This document shows positions 1-5,479 of a stretch of DNA of 7,318 nucleotides, piece after piece. Each line of letters begins with the position of its first letter. Position 1 is the stretch's first letter. The DNA lies in contig CACZHN010000142.1 in the NCBI GenBank assembly GCA_902780985.1, positions 1 to 7,318 on the forward strand. Direction: 5' to 3'. Below the pieces are notes generated by a model. The model saw only the letters and a list, made by a program, of their open reading frames with translations, was not told the DNA's origin and did not search any database. A program made the translations under genes and the position numbers. Source of the stretch: an uncultured Lachnospiraceae bacterium. Lineage in GTDB: Bacteria > Bacillota_A > Clostridia > Lachnospirales > Lachnospiraceae.

Positions 1-37
1 GGGGGACACTCCTTTAGCAACTAAAGGAGTGTCCCCC
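1..37. repeat. Perfect 17-bp inverted repeat (REP/MITE-like hairpin)
   Basis: Bases 1-17 and 21-37 are exact reverse complements around a 3-nt CAA loop, and the ends are runs of five G and five C. No T-run follows, so it is not a typical terminator. It is followed by two near-identical short direct repeats at 39-51 (TTCCCATTTTGAC) and 72-83 (TTCCCACTTGAC). GC-rich hairpins with GGGGAC/GTCCCC ends and such tails resemble the REP-type elements mobilised by IS200-like (RAYT) transposases in Clostridia. That assignment is inference, since no transposase is visible. The element touches the window edge and may extend upstream. Confidence 0.7.
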
Positions 38-38
38 G

Positions 39-83
39 TTCCCATTTTGACTACTTAACCTCCGTCCCCACTTCCCACTTGAC
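39..83. repeat. Degenerate direct repeats flanking the palindrome
   Basis: TTCCCATTTTGAC (39-51) and TTCCCACTTGAC (72-83) differ by one deletion and one substitution. The second copy ends in TTGAC, which with the next base makes a consensus -35 hexamer (79-84). They probably belong to the same small mobile or repetitive element as the hairpin at 1-37, though this is inference. Confidence 0.45.
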
Positions 84-137
84 ATTTTATTAAAATTGTG
101 GTTAGTTATATATAACAATAGTTAAATGATATTCATT
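79..137 (+). promoter_or_regulatory. Leader of the ZIP gene: -35-like TTGACA and nested palindromes, one Fur-box-like
   Basis: A perfect TTGACA lies at 79-84, but no good -10 stands at 16-18 bp, so the promoter itself is uncertain. Two palindromes follow. GTTATATATAAC (105-116) is perfect over 12 bp. AATGATATTCATT (125-137) has 5-bp arms around TAT and matches 12 of 13 bases of the E. coli Fur-box core AATGATAATCATT. TAGTTA also occurs as a direct repeat at 103-108 and 119-124. Sites of this kind between promoter and ribosome site would fit metal-dependent repression by a Fur/Zur or DtxR-type protein. The flanking bases do not extend the Fur match, so confidence is low. Confidence 0.35.
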
Positions 138-147
138 GGAGGAGTTT

Positions 148-930
148 ATGAATAGCAGCATATTAATAGGATTAACGGTTCCGTTCCTGGGAACGTCACT
201 GGGATCGGCCTGTGTATTCCTGATGAAAAACAAAATGAATCGGCAGATCGAGCGTGCACTTACGGGATTCGCCGCCGGAGTTATGGTGGCGGCCTCAGTA
301 TGGAGCCTGCTGGTACCTGCCATGGAGCAGTCGGAGGATAAGGGAAGGCTGGCGTTCCTTCCCGCATTTATAGGATTCTGGGCGGGAATCATATTCCTGC
401 TTTTGCTGGATTCCTTCATACCGCATCTGCATTTAAATGCGGATAAGGCGGAGGGACCGAAGAGCAAACTGGCCAGAACCACCATGATGGTGCTGGCGGT
501 TACGCTTCATAACATCCCGGAAGGAATGGCAGTCGGCGTAGTATATGCGGGATTCAAATCCGGAAATGCAAATATCACCGCGGGGGCGGCACTGGCGCTT
601 TCTCTGGGTATCGCAATCCAGAACTTCCCTGAGGGAGCCATCATTTCCATGCCTCTTGCAGCAGAGGGAAGAAGCAAGATGAAAGCCTTCATATACGGCG
701 TGCTTTCCGGCGCGGTAGAACCGATATTCGGATTCCTGACAATCCTCGCAGTAGGATTCATAGTTCCGGCTATGCCGTATCTGCTCAGTTTCGCAGCCGG
801 CGCCATGATCTACGTGGTAGTCGAAGAACTTATACCGGAAATGTCCGAAGGCGAACACTCCAACATCGGAGTCGTAATGTTTGCGGTCGGTTTTACAACC
901 ATGATGGCCCTGGATGTAGCTCTAGGATGA
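148..930 (+). CDS. ZIP-family divalent metal transporter (GufA/ZupT-like)
   Basis: A 260-residue polytopic membrane protein with about eight hydrophobic segments (roughly 4-26, 36-58, 71-91, 112-135, 145-172, 180-205, 208-227 and 238-258). It carries the two ZIP signatures: HNIPEG at 121-126 in the fourth segment and QNFPEG at 158-163 in the fifth, which form the binuclear metal site in this family. The loop after the third segment has a short His motif (HLHLN, 93-97). ZIP proteins bring Zn2+, Fe2+ or Mn2+ into the cytosol, and the metal cannot be told here. The ATG at 148 follows GGAGGAG at 138-144 with ideal spacing. An upstream in-frame TTG at 136 overlaps that ribosome site and was rejected. 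The HMA-domain gene starts 12 bp downstream, so the two are very likely co-transcribed. Confidence 0.92.
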   Translation: MNSSILIGLTVPFLGTSLGSACVFLMKNKMNRQIERALTGFAAGVMVAASVWSLLVPAMEQSEDKGRLAFLPAFIGFWAGIIFLLLLDSFIPHLHLNADKAEGPKSKLARTTMMVLAVTLHNIPEGMAVGVVYAGFKSGNANITAGAALALSLGIAIQNFPEGAIISMPLAAEGRSKMKAFIYGVLSGAVEPIFGFLTILAVGFIVPAMPYLLSFAAGAMIYVVVEELIPEMSEGEHSNIGVVMFAVGFTTMMALDVALG

Positions 931-942
931 AAGGAATAGGAT

Positions 943-1314
943 ATGACATCAACAATAATAATTATCGTCATTCTTGCGGTTGTGCTGTTCTTCGCAGTTA
1001 AGAACTCTATCCCTCACTTCAGGGGGGAAGGCGGATGCTGCGGCGGATCCGGTAAAGAGCCGCTTATAAAGCCTGCCAAGCTGGACAGAGTTATTGCAAC
1101 TAAAGTGATGAACATCGAAGGCATGCACTGCGAGAACTGCAACAGAAGAGTGCAGAATGCACTGAACAGTATCGAAGGCGTGAGTGCGAAAGTAAACGGA
1201 GATAAGCAGCAGGCTATTGTGAAGCTTGGAAGAGAAGTATCGGACAGCGAGCTGGAAAAGGCAGTTACCTCTTTGGGGTACAGAGTAACCAAGGTTCGAT
1301 ACTTGGAACAGTGA
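943..1314 (+). CDS. Membrane-anchored HMA-domain metal-binding protein with FeoB-associated-like Cys motif
   Basis: A 123-residue protein in two parts. Residues 4-20 form a single hydrophobic helix, followed by a juxtamembrane GEGGCCGGSG stretch (28-37; Cys32 and Cys33) like that of FeoB-associated Cys-rich membrane proteins. Residues about 52-120 form a heavy-metal-associated (HMA, ferredoxin-like) domain with MHCENC at 61-66, the soft-metal-binding MxCxxC loop (Cys63, Cys66), and a typical GYRV near the end. The likely role is to bind a transition metal at the inner face of the membrane and pass it to or from the neighbouring transporters. HMA domains classically bind Cu+, Zn2+ or Cd2+. The start lies 12 bp after the ZIP stop with AGGAATAGG upstream, so it shares that operon. 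The metal and partner are not shown by sequence. Confidence 0.85.
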   Translation: MTSTIIIIVILAVVLFFAVKNSIPHFRGEGGCCGGSGKEPLIKPAKLDRVIATKVMNIEGMHCENCNRRVQNALNSIEGVSAKVNGDKQQAIVKLGREVSDSELEKAVTSLGYRVTKVRYLEQ

Positions 1315-1339
1315 TAAGACCAAATAAAGAATTATTAAA

Positions 1340-1376
1340 AAGGTGCGGAGATAGTTTTCTTGAACTCCCGCACCTT
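1340..1376. terminator. Terminator-like hairpin after the ZIP/HMA genes
   Basis: AAGGTGCGG (1340-1348) pairs exactly with CCGCACCTT (1368-1376), and AG/CT pairs extend the stem past one bulged C. On the + strand only TTAAATTTAT follows, a poor U-tract. On the - strand the stem is followed by TTTTTAATAAT, a better terminator tail. It may act as a weak or bidirectional terminator separating the ZIP/HMA unit from the genes at 1495-3920. Confidence 0.5.
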
Positions 1377-1419
1377 AAATTTATACAAGAAAGATGTAAT
1401 CCGCAGAACAAACATTATC

Positions 1420-1449
1420 TTGAGCAAATCGGGGAGCGGATAGTAGGAT
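1420..1449 (+). promoter_or_regulatory. Possible promoter for the DUF6110-like/ATPase genes
   Basis: TTGAGC (1420-1425) and TAGGAT (1444-1449) are 18 bp apart, each matching the sigma-A hexamers at four of six positions. They lie 46 bp before the ATG at 1495, whose ribosome site GGAGG is at 1482-1486. An AT-only hairpin, TTTATTT (1449-1455) with AAATAAA (1464-1470), sits in between. This is a weak match. The alternative is read-through from the ZIP/HMA unit. The rest of the 180-bp spacer shows only the hairpin at 1340-1376. Confidence 0.28.
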
Positions 1450-1494
1450 TTATTTAAGCTAAGAAATAAATATAAATATACGGAGGTAAATGAT

Positions 1495-1824
1495 ATGTTT
1501 GAAGTTAAGCACATTTGTATGGTTTTAGGTGGAGCACTTTTCGGATCGGCAGGTATAAAACTGCTCAGCAGCAAGGATGCAAAGAAGGCTTATACTCATG
1601 TGACCGCAGCCGTTATGAGATGTGCTGATTCCGTAATGGAGACTGCGACTACATTTAAAGAGAATTGCGGAGACATCAAGGCTGATGCAAAGGAGATCAA
1701 CGAGAAGCGTTACGAAGAAGAGAGATTAAAGGAAATCGAGGATGCAAAGGCTGTTATAGCAGAGGCCGAGGCAAGAATCGAAGAACTTGAAAAAGAAGAA
1801 GCCGATAAAGAAGAGGAAGAGTAG
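1495..1824 (+). CDS. Small membrane/coiled-coil protein beside the metal ATPase (DUF6110-like)
   Basis: A 109-residue protein. Residues 7-24 are a short glycine-rich hydrophobic segment (LGGALFGSAG at 11-20) able to span or insert in the membrane. Residues 25-60 look helical and amphipathic, with Cys43 and Cys58. Residues 64-104 are a charged Glu/Lys/Ala coiled coil, and the tail is strongly acidic (EEADKEEEE). I recall this pattern as the DUF6110 family found next to clostridial metal P-type ATPases, but could not check it by search. The stop is 8 bp before the ATPase start, so the two are translationally linked. The layout resembles mycobacterial PacL (DUF1490) proteins, small membrane partners that stabilise and cluster P1B ATPases. 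A similar partner or metallochaperone role is inferred by analogy, not homology. The ATG at 1495 has GGAGG 8 bp upstream. Confidence 0.8.
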   Translation: MFEVKHICMVLGGALFGSAGIKLLSSKDAKKAYTHVTAAVMRCADSVMETATTFKENCGDIKADAKEINEKRYEEERLKEIEDAKAVIAEAEARIEELEKEEADKEEEE

Positions 1825-1832
1825 GATAAGAT

Positions 1833-3920
1833 ATGAGATGTAAGATACTGCATGAATCAAAAAACAGAATGCGTGTTCATCTCTTTCGGAAATATATGAC
1901 CTGCGACGAAGCGGACAAGGTGGAATACTTTCTGCTGAGCCTTCCCTATGTCGATGAAGTTAAGGTGAGTGAGAGAACTTCGGATGCGGTTATAAGATAT
2001 AACGACAGGAAAAGAGAGTTACTTATAAATGAGCTGGCTCATTTTGACCTTGCTTCCACGGAGGTTGCCGTACCGGAACATACAGGCAGGGAACTGACTC
2101 ACAGTTATCAGGACAGAATGTTCTGGCTTATCGCAAGAAGGGTCGTGTCAAGATTTGCATTTCCGATATCGATCAGAAGAATCGTCACAGCAGTAAAGTC
2201 GGTTCCTTATGTGATCGAAGGTATACGAAGCCTGATGAAGGGCAAACTTGCCGTATCCGTGCTGGATGCCGCAAGTATCATGGTTTCCATGATCCGAAGA
2301 GATTTCGATACCGCAGGAAGCGTCATCTTCCTTCTGGGCGTTGGCGACCTGATGGATGAGTGGACCAGAAAGAAATCCGTAGCCGATCTGGCAAGTGCCA
2401 TGGCACTTAACGTGGACAGGGTATGGCAGGTGACGGATGACGGAGAGGAAACGCTGGTGGGAATAAACGGCATCAAGCCGGGAGATACCATTGTAGTCAG
2501 AACCGGAAACATGGTGCCTCTGGACGGTGTTGTGATCGAAGGAGTTGCCGAGATAAATCAGGCGTCTATCACAGGCGAGAGCCTTCCGGTTCATAAAGAG
2601 CCGGGCGGATATGTATATGCCGGAACAGTCCTTGAAGAAGGCGAGATCAAGGTAAATGTAAAGAAGGCTGTAGGTTCGGGACAGTACGACCGCATCACGC
2701 AGATGATAGAGGAATCGGAAAAGCTAAAGTCTACTGCGGAGGAGAATGCATTCAGAATGGCAGACAGGCTTGTTCCGTATACCTTCGGCGCGACCGCTCT
2801 TACATATCTTCTGACGAGAAATGTAACGAGAGCCACTTCAATCCTCATGGTGGATTTCTGCTGCGCTCTGAAGCTTTCGATACCGATAGCGGTGCTTTCC
2901 GCCATGAGAGAGGCGGGGCAGCATCACATTTCCGTTAAGGGAGGAAAGTTCCTGGAGAAAGTGGCGGAGGCTGATACCATAGTATTTGACAAGACAGGTA
3001 CTCTTACCTATGCATGTCCGAAAGTGAAGGATATCGTAACATTTGACGGAGCGGATAAAGATGAAATGCTTCGCCTGGCTGCATGTCTCGAAGAACATTA
3101 TCCGCACAGCATGGCAAATGCGGTGGTAAAGGCCGCGGAAGAAAAAGGACTGGTTCACGAGGAGAAGCACTCGAAGGTCGAATATGTAGTGGCGCACGGA
3201 ATAGCCAGCTCCATAGAAGGAGAGAAGGTTGTGATAGGCAGCTATCATTTCGTATTCGAGGATGAGGGATGCGTGATCTCAGAAGACGAACAGGATAAGT
3301 TCGAGAACTTATCGGATGCATACTCACATTTATATATGGCAATCGGAGGCAGAGTAAAAGCTGCCATTATGATAGACGATCCGGTGAAGTCGGAAGCAAA
3401 AGAAGTAGTGCAGAAGCTTCAGGCACTGGGACTTAAGGTAGTCATGCTGACGGGTGACAGCACAAGAGTTGCTAATCGAGTTGCGAGTGAACTGGGCGTT
3501 GACGAGGTAAGATCACAGGTGCTTCCGGAAGATAAGGCGGCATTTGTGGAAGAAGAACATAAGAAGGGCAGAACCTGTATCATGATCGGAGACGGCGTAA
3601 ACGACTCGCCGGCACTTTCGGCTGCGGATGCGGGAATAGCCATCAACAGCGGCGCGGCCATAGCAAGAGAAGTTGCGGATATAATGATATCCGAAGATGA
3701 TCTTGGCAGCCTCGTGGTATTACGACAGCTGGGAACGGAACTGCAGAAGAGAATGAAGGGCAACTATCGAAAGATAGTAGGCTTCAATGCGGGCCTGATA
3801 CTTCTCGGAGCAACCGGAGTACTTCAGCCGACCATGACGGCACTGCTGCATAACGGCTCAACCATAGCAATAAGCATGAAGTCCATGACAAACCTGTTGG
3901 GAACCGTATTTCCTACTTGA
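1833..3920 (+). CDS. Heavy-metal-translocating P1B-type ATPase with N-terminal HMA_2-like domain
   Basis: A 695-residue ATP-driven membrane pump for transition metals, normally exporting from the cytosol. In order: an HMA_2-like N-terminal domain (about 1-80, no CxxC pair), membrane helices between about 95 and 175, the actuator loop with TGES at 247-250, core helices around 315-360, the phosphorylation loop with DKTGT at 386-390 (Asp386 is phosphorylated in this class), MLTGD at 538-542, and GDGVNDSPAL at 586-595. C-terminal helices run from about 645 and include LLHNGSTI (671-678), typical of the class. The metal-path motif is FCC-ALKLSI-P (342-351), with Cys in place of the Pro of the usual CPC(x)6P. 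The nucleotide-domain HP motif reads H425-S426. The metal is unknown; Zn, Fe or Mn fit the ZIP context. It starts 8 bp after its small partner. Its stop overlaps the tetR -35 box. Confidence 0.93.
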   Translation: MRCKILHESKNRMRVHLFRKYMTCDEADKVEYFLLSLPYVDEVKVSERTSDAVIRYNDRKRELLINELAHFDLASTEVAVPEHTGRELTHSYQDRMFWLIARRVVSRFAFPISIRRIVTAVKSVPYVIEGIRSLMKGKLAVSVLDAASIMVSMIRRDFDTAGSVIFLLGVGDLMDEWTRKKSVADLASAMALNVDRVWQVTDDGEETLVGINGIKPGDTIVVRTGNMVPLDGVVIEGVAEINQASITGESLPVHKEPGGYVYAGTVLEEGEIKVNVKKAVGSGQYDRITQMIEESEKLKSTAEENAFRMADRLVPYTFGATALTYLLTRNVTRATSILMVDFCCALKLSIPIAVLSAMREAGQHHISVKGGKFLEKVAEADTIVFDKTGTLTYACPKVKDIVTFDGADKDEMLRLAACLEEHYPHSMANAVVKAAEEKGLVHEEKHSKVEYVVAHGIASSIEGEKVVIGSYHFVFEDEGCVISEDEQDKFENLSDAYSHLYMAIGGRVKAAIMIDDPVKSEAKEVVQKLQALGLKVVMLTGDSTRVANRVASELGVDEVRSQVLPEDKAAFVEEEHKKGRTCIMIGDGVNDSPALSAADAGIAINSGAAIAREVADIMISEDDLGSLVVLRQLGTELQKRMKGNYRKIVGFNAGLILLGATGVLQPTMTALLHNGSTIAISMKSMTNLLGTVFPT

Positions 3921-3946
3921 CAAGATAACACTGTTATGTATATAAT
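3917..3946 (+). promoter_or_regulatory. Consensus sigma-A promoter of tetR
   Basis: TTGACA (3917-3922) and TATAAT (3941-3946), both perfect, are separated by 18 bp. The -35 overlaps the TGA stop of the P-type ATPase (3918-3920). Transcription would start near 3953, giving a leader of about 35-40 nt before the ATG at 3990. Operator 1 fills most of the spacer and operator 2 covers the start region, so bound TetR would block RNA polymerase. Confidence 0.85.
3925..3937. promoter_or_regulatory. TetR operator 1 (ATAACACTGTTAT)
   Basis: A 13-bp palindrome, ATAACA-C-TGTTAT, lies between the -35 and -10 of the tetR promoter. The same palindrome (with G at the centre) recurs at 3958-3970 and 4724-4736 and was seen nowhere else in the window. 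Placement at the start of a TetR-family gene and before its target operon is the usual arrangement for autoregulation. Confidence 0.8.
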
Positions 3947-3957
3947 GCCTCATGTAC

Positions 3958-3970
3958 ATAACAGTGTTAT
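3958..3970. promoter_or_regulatory. TetR operator 2 (ATAACAGTGTTAT)
   Basis: Second copy of the 13-bp palindrome, covering the predicted transcription start and early leader of tetR, 20 bp before its start codon. Read with operator 1 it forms the 16-bp inverted repeat. Confidence 0.78.
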
Positions 3971-3989
3971 TTAAATTTGGGATTGTGCT

Positions 3990-4676
3990 ATGGTAAATGA
4001 GAAAGAAACCAAAAGAAAACTTCAGGAATGTGCGATGAAGGAGTTTTCGGAGAAGGGCTACATGAAAGCTTCTCTTCGAAATATCTGTAGGGAAGCAGGA
4101 GTTACTACCGGTGCTCTGTACTTTTTCTTTGAGGATAAAGAAGACCTTTTCGCAAGTCTTGTGGATGAACCTATACGTCAGCTGCAGCTGGCTCTGCAGG
4201 ATCACTTCTCTGCGGAGATGGAAGTTACAAAAAAGGTTTTCCACGGTGCAGATATTGACAATAACGTATTGCTCAATCAGGAGATAACGGTAGACAAACT
4301 GGTAGACGGACTGGAACTTGACGACGATATGCAGATCGCAAGAATGATAGTGAATTTCCTGTTTACGTATAGGGATGCATTTAACTTGCTCCTGACAAAG
4401 GCTCAGGGATCCCGCTATGAAAATTATTTTGACAATATAGTGGAGATGGTTGAGGCTCATTACATGAAACTGTATATGGTCATGAAGGGATATAAATCCA
4501 AAAGAGAAGTGACAAAGGAAGACAAGTTTATCGTCCACTGGATGTCACACGATCAGATAGAAATTTTCGTTCATGTATTTACTCACTGTGAGAACATGAA
4601 GGAAGCCGAAAAACAGATGAAACGGTTGCTGGCTTATATCGTAGGCGGCTGGTTCGCTGTTATAAAAACAAAATAA
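3990..4676 (+). CDS. TetR/AcrR-family transcriptional repressor
   Basis: A 228-residue regulator with the standard N-terminal TetR DNA-binding domain (about 5-55). Helices 2-3 contain ASLRNICREAGVTTGALYFFF (residues 27-47) followed by FEDKEDLF, the typical end of the HTH domain. The remainder is a helical ligand-binding and dimerisation domain with no recognisable signature, so the inducer is unknown. It is preceded by its own consensus promoter with two operators and followed 100 bp later by the ABC transporter genes carrying a third operator. It therefore most likely represses itself and the transporter and is released by a compound the transporter removes. The ATG at 3990 has only a weak ribosome site (GGGA, 3979-3982), suggesting modest translation. 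Confidence 0.93.
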   Translation: MVNEKETKRKLQECAMKEFSEKGYMKASLRNICREAGVTTGALYFFFEDKEDLFASLVDEPIRQLQLALQDHFSAEMEVTKKVFHGADIDNNVLLNQEITVDKLVDGLELDDDMQIARMIVNFLFTYRDAFNLLLTKAQGSRYENYFDNIVEMVEAHYMKLYMVMKGYKSKREVTKEDKFIVHWMSHDQIEIFVHVFTHCENMKEAEKQMKRLLAYIVGGWFAVIKTK

Positions 4677-4685
4677 GTTTAAACG

Positions 4686-4705
4686 GGCTTGGAGTTATCC
4701 AAGCC
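4686..4705 (+). terminator. Hairpin after tetR, without U-tract
   Basis: GGCTTGGA (4686-4693) pairs exactly with TCCAAGCC (4698-4705) around a GTTA loop, 10 nt after the tetR stop. It is followed by TAAAAAAA rather than a T-run, so it is not a standard intrinsic terminator on the + strand. It may be a U-less terminator, an mRNA 3'-end stabiliser, or an attenuator between tetR and the ABC genes. Confidence 0.45.
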
Positions 4706-4718
4706 TAAAAAAATAACA

Positions 4719-4749
4719 TTTCCATAACAGTGTTATGTGAACATATATT
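4719..4749 (+). promoter_or_regulatory. Likely promoter of the ABC transporter genes
   Basis: TTTCCA (4719-4724) and TATATT (4744-4749) are 19 bp apart, a weak but plausible sigma-A pair. It would place the start near 4756, about 20 nt before the ATG at 4777. Operator 3 lies in the spacer, mirroring the tetR promoter. A second TATAAA at 4752-4757 is a less likely -10, since transcripts would start at the ribosome site. Confidence 0.4.
4724..4736. promoter_or_regulatory. TetR operator 3 (ATAACAGTGTTAT)
   Basis: Third copy of the 13-bp palindrome, extended to 15 bp by C4723 and G4737. An extra half-site, ATAACA, lies 11 bp upstream at 4713-4718. It sits 40 bp before the ABC ATPase start codon. 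This is the link suggesting that the TetR protein controls the transporter. Confidence 0.8.
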
Positions 4750-4776
4750 CATATAAAAATTTAGGAGGAAATATAA

Positions 4777-5478
4777 ATGTTTGTCGAAGTATCCAATATC
4801 AAGAAGAGCTATGGCGAAGGCGGAAGCTACGTTCAGGTATTAAAGGGAGTTTCGGTAGGAGTTGAAAAGGGAGAAATGTGTGTCATCCAGGGAACTTCCG
4901 GTTCCGGTAAGTCCACACTTCTCAACTGTATCGGAGGACTGGATGAGGTTGAATCCGGTTCCATAAAGATAGACGGAAAAGAGATAGTAGGGCTTAAGGG
5001 AGATAAGCTTTCGGATTACAGAAGAGAGAGCCTGGGATTTATCTTTCAGTTTTATAACCTGGTTCCTAATCTCACCATTAAAGAAAATATAGAGGTGTGC
5101 GAATATCTGACACGCAGCCCGCTGGATATGAACGAGCTGCTGGAAATCCTGGGACTTACGGAGCATCAGAACAAGTTCCCTTCACAGCTTTCGGGAGGAC
5201 AGCAGCAGAGATGCGCCATAGCAAGAGCACTGATCAAGAATCCAAAGCTTCTGCTCTGTGACGAGCCTACGGGAGCACTTGATTCAAAGACATCAAGAGA
5301 TATCCTGATGCTTATGGAGCGAATCAATAAGGAGTACGGCACAACGATGCTTATCGTAACTCATAACAATTCCATCAAGAACATGGTGGATCACGTTATA
5401 TATCTGAAGGACGGAGAGATATCCAAGAACTATGTGAACGAGACAAAGATTCCGGCCGCAGAACTGGAGGATTTATAA
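4777..5478 (+). CDS. ABC transporter ATP-binding protein (MacB/LolD-type)
   Basis: A 233-residue nucleotide-binding subunit that powers the neighbouring FtsX-type permease from the cytosolic face. All motifs are present: Walker A GTSGSGKST (39-47), Q-loop Gln91 in IFQFYNLVPN, signature LSGGQQQR (138-145), Walker B LLLCDEPTGALD (158-169, with catalytic Glu163), and H-loop His196 in IVTHN. The Q-loop context and DEPTGALD are typical of the MacB/LolD/FtsE/BceA group, which works in mechanotransmission, antimicrobial-peptide resistance or lipoprotein/peptide export. The start at 4777 has a strong AGGAGGA site (4763-4769). The permease gene begins 1 nt after the stop, with its ribosome site inside this gene. 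Expression is probably controlled by the TetR operator at 4724. Substrate is unknown. Confidence 0.95.
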   Translation: MFVEVSNIKKSYGEGGSYVQVLKGVSVGVEKGEMCVIQGTSGSGKSTLLNCIGGLDEVESGSIKIDGKEIVGLKGDKLSDYRRESLGFIFQFYNLVPNLTIKENIEVCEYLTRSPLDMNELLEILGLTEHQNKFPSQLSGGQQQRCAIARALIKNPKLLLCDEPTGALDSKTSRDILMLMERINKEYGTTMLIVTHNNSIKNMVDHVIYLKDGEISKNYVNETKIPAAELEDL

Positions 5479-5479
5479 A

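Larger units (their letters stand above)
3925..3970. repeat. 16-bp perfect inverted repeat spanning both tetR operators
   Basis: Bases 3925-3940 and 3955-3970 are exact reverse complements with a 14-nt spacer that contains the -10 box. At DNA level it is two operators 33 bp apart centre to centre, about three helical turns and so on one face. As RNA it would form a strong 16-bp stem followed by a modest U-rich stretch (TTAAATTT), so read-through transcripts from the ATPase gene could terminate here. The dual use is inference. Confidence 0.7.

Noticed and set aside
136..147. In-frame TTG start four codons upstream of the ZIP ATG
   Set aside because: The TTG overlaps the GGAGGAG ribosome site, which is ideally spaced for the ATG at 148.
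1420..1480. Possible metal riboswitch (yybP-ykoY-like GGGGAG) before the DUF6110-like gene
   Set aside because: Only a short GGGGAG-like string matches. The spacer is too short and lacks the paired helices and second conserved loop.
3858..4538. Long - strand open frame of 226 codons opposite tetR
   Set aside because: It is the complement of a clear TetR gene, has no recognisable domain, and crosses the operator/promoter region. Other - strand frames and the small + strand frame at 3083-3265 are likewise shadows.
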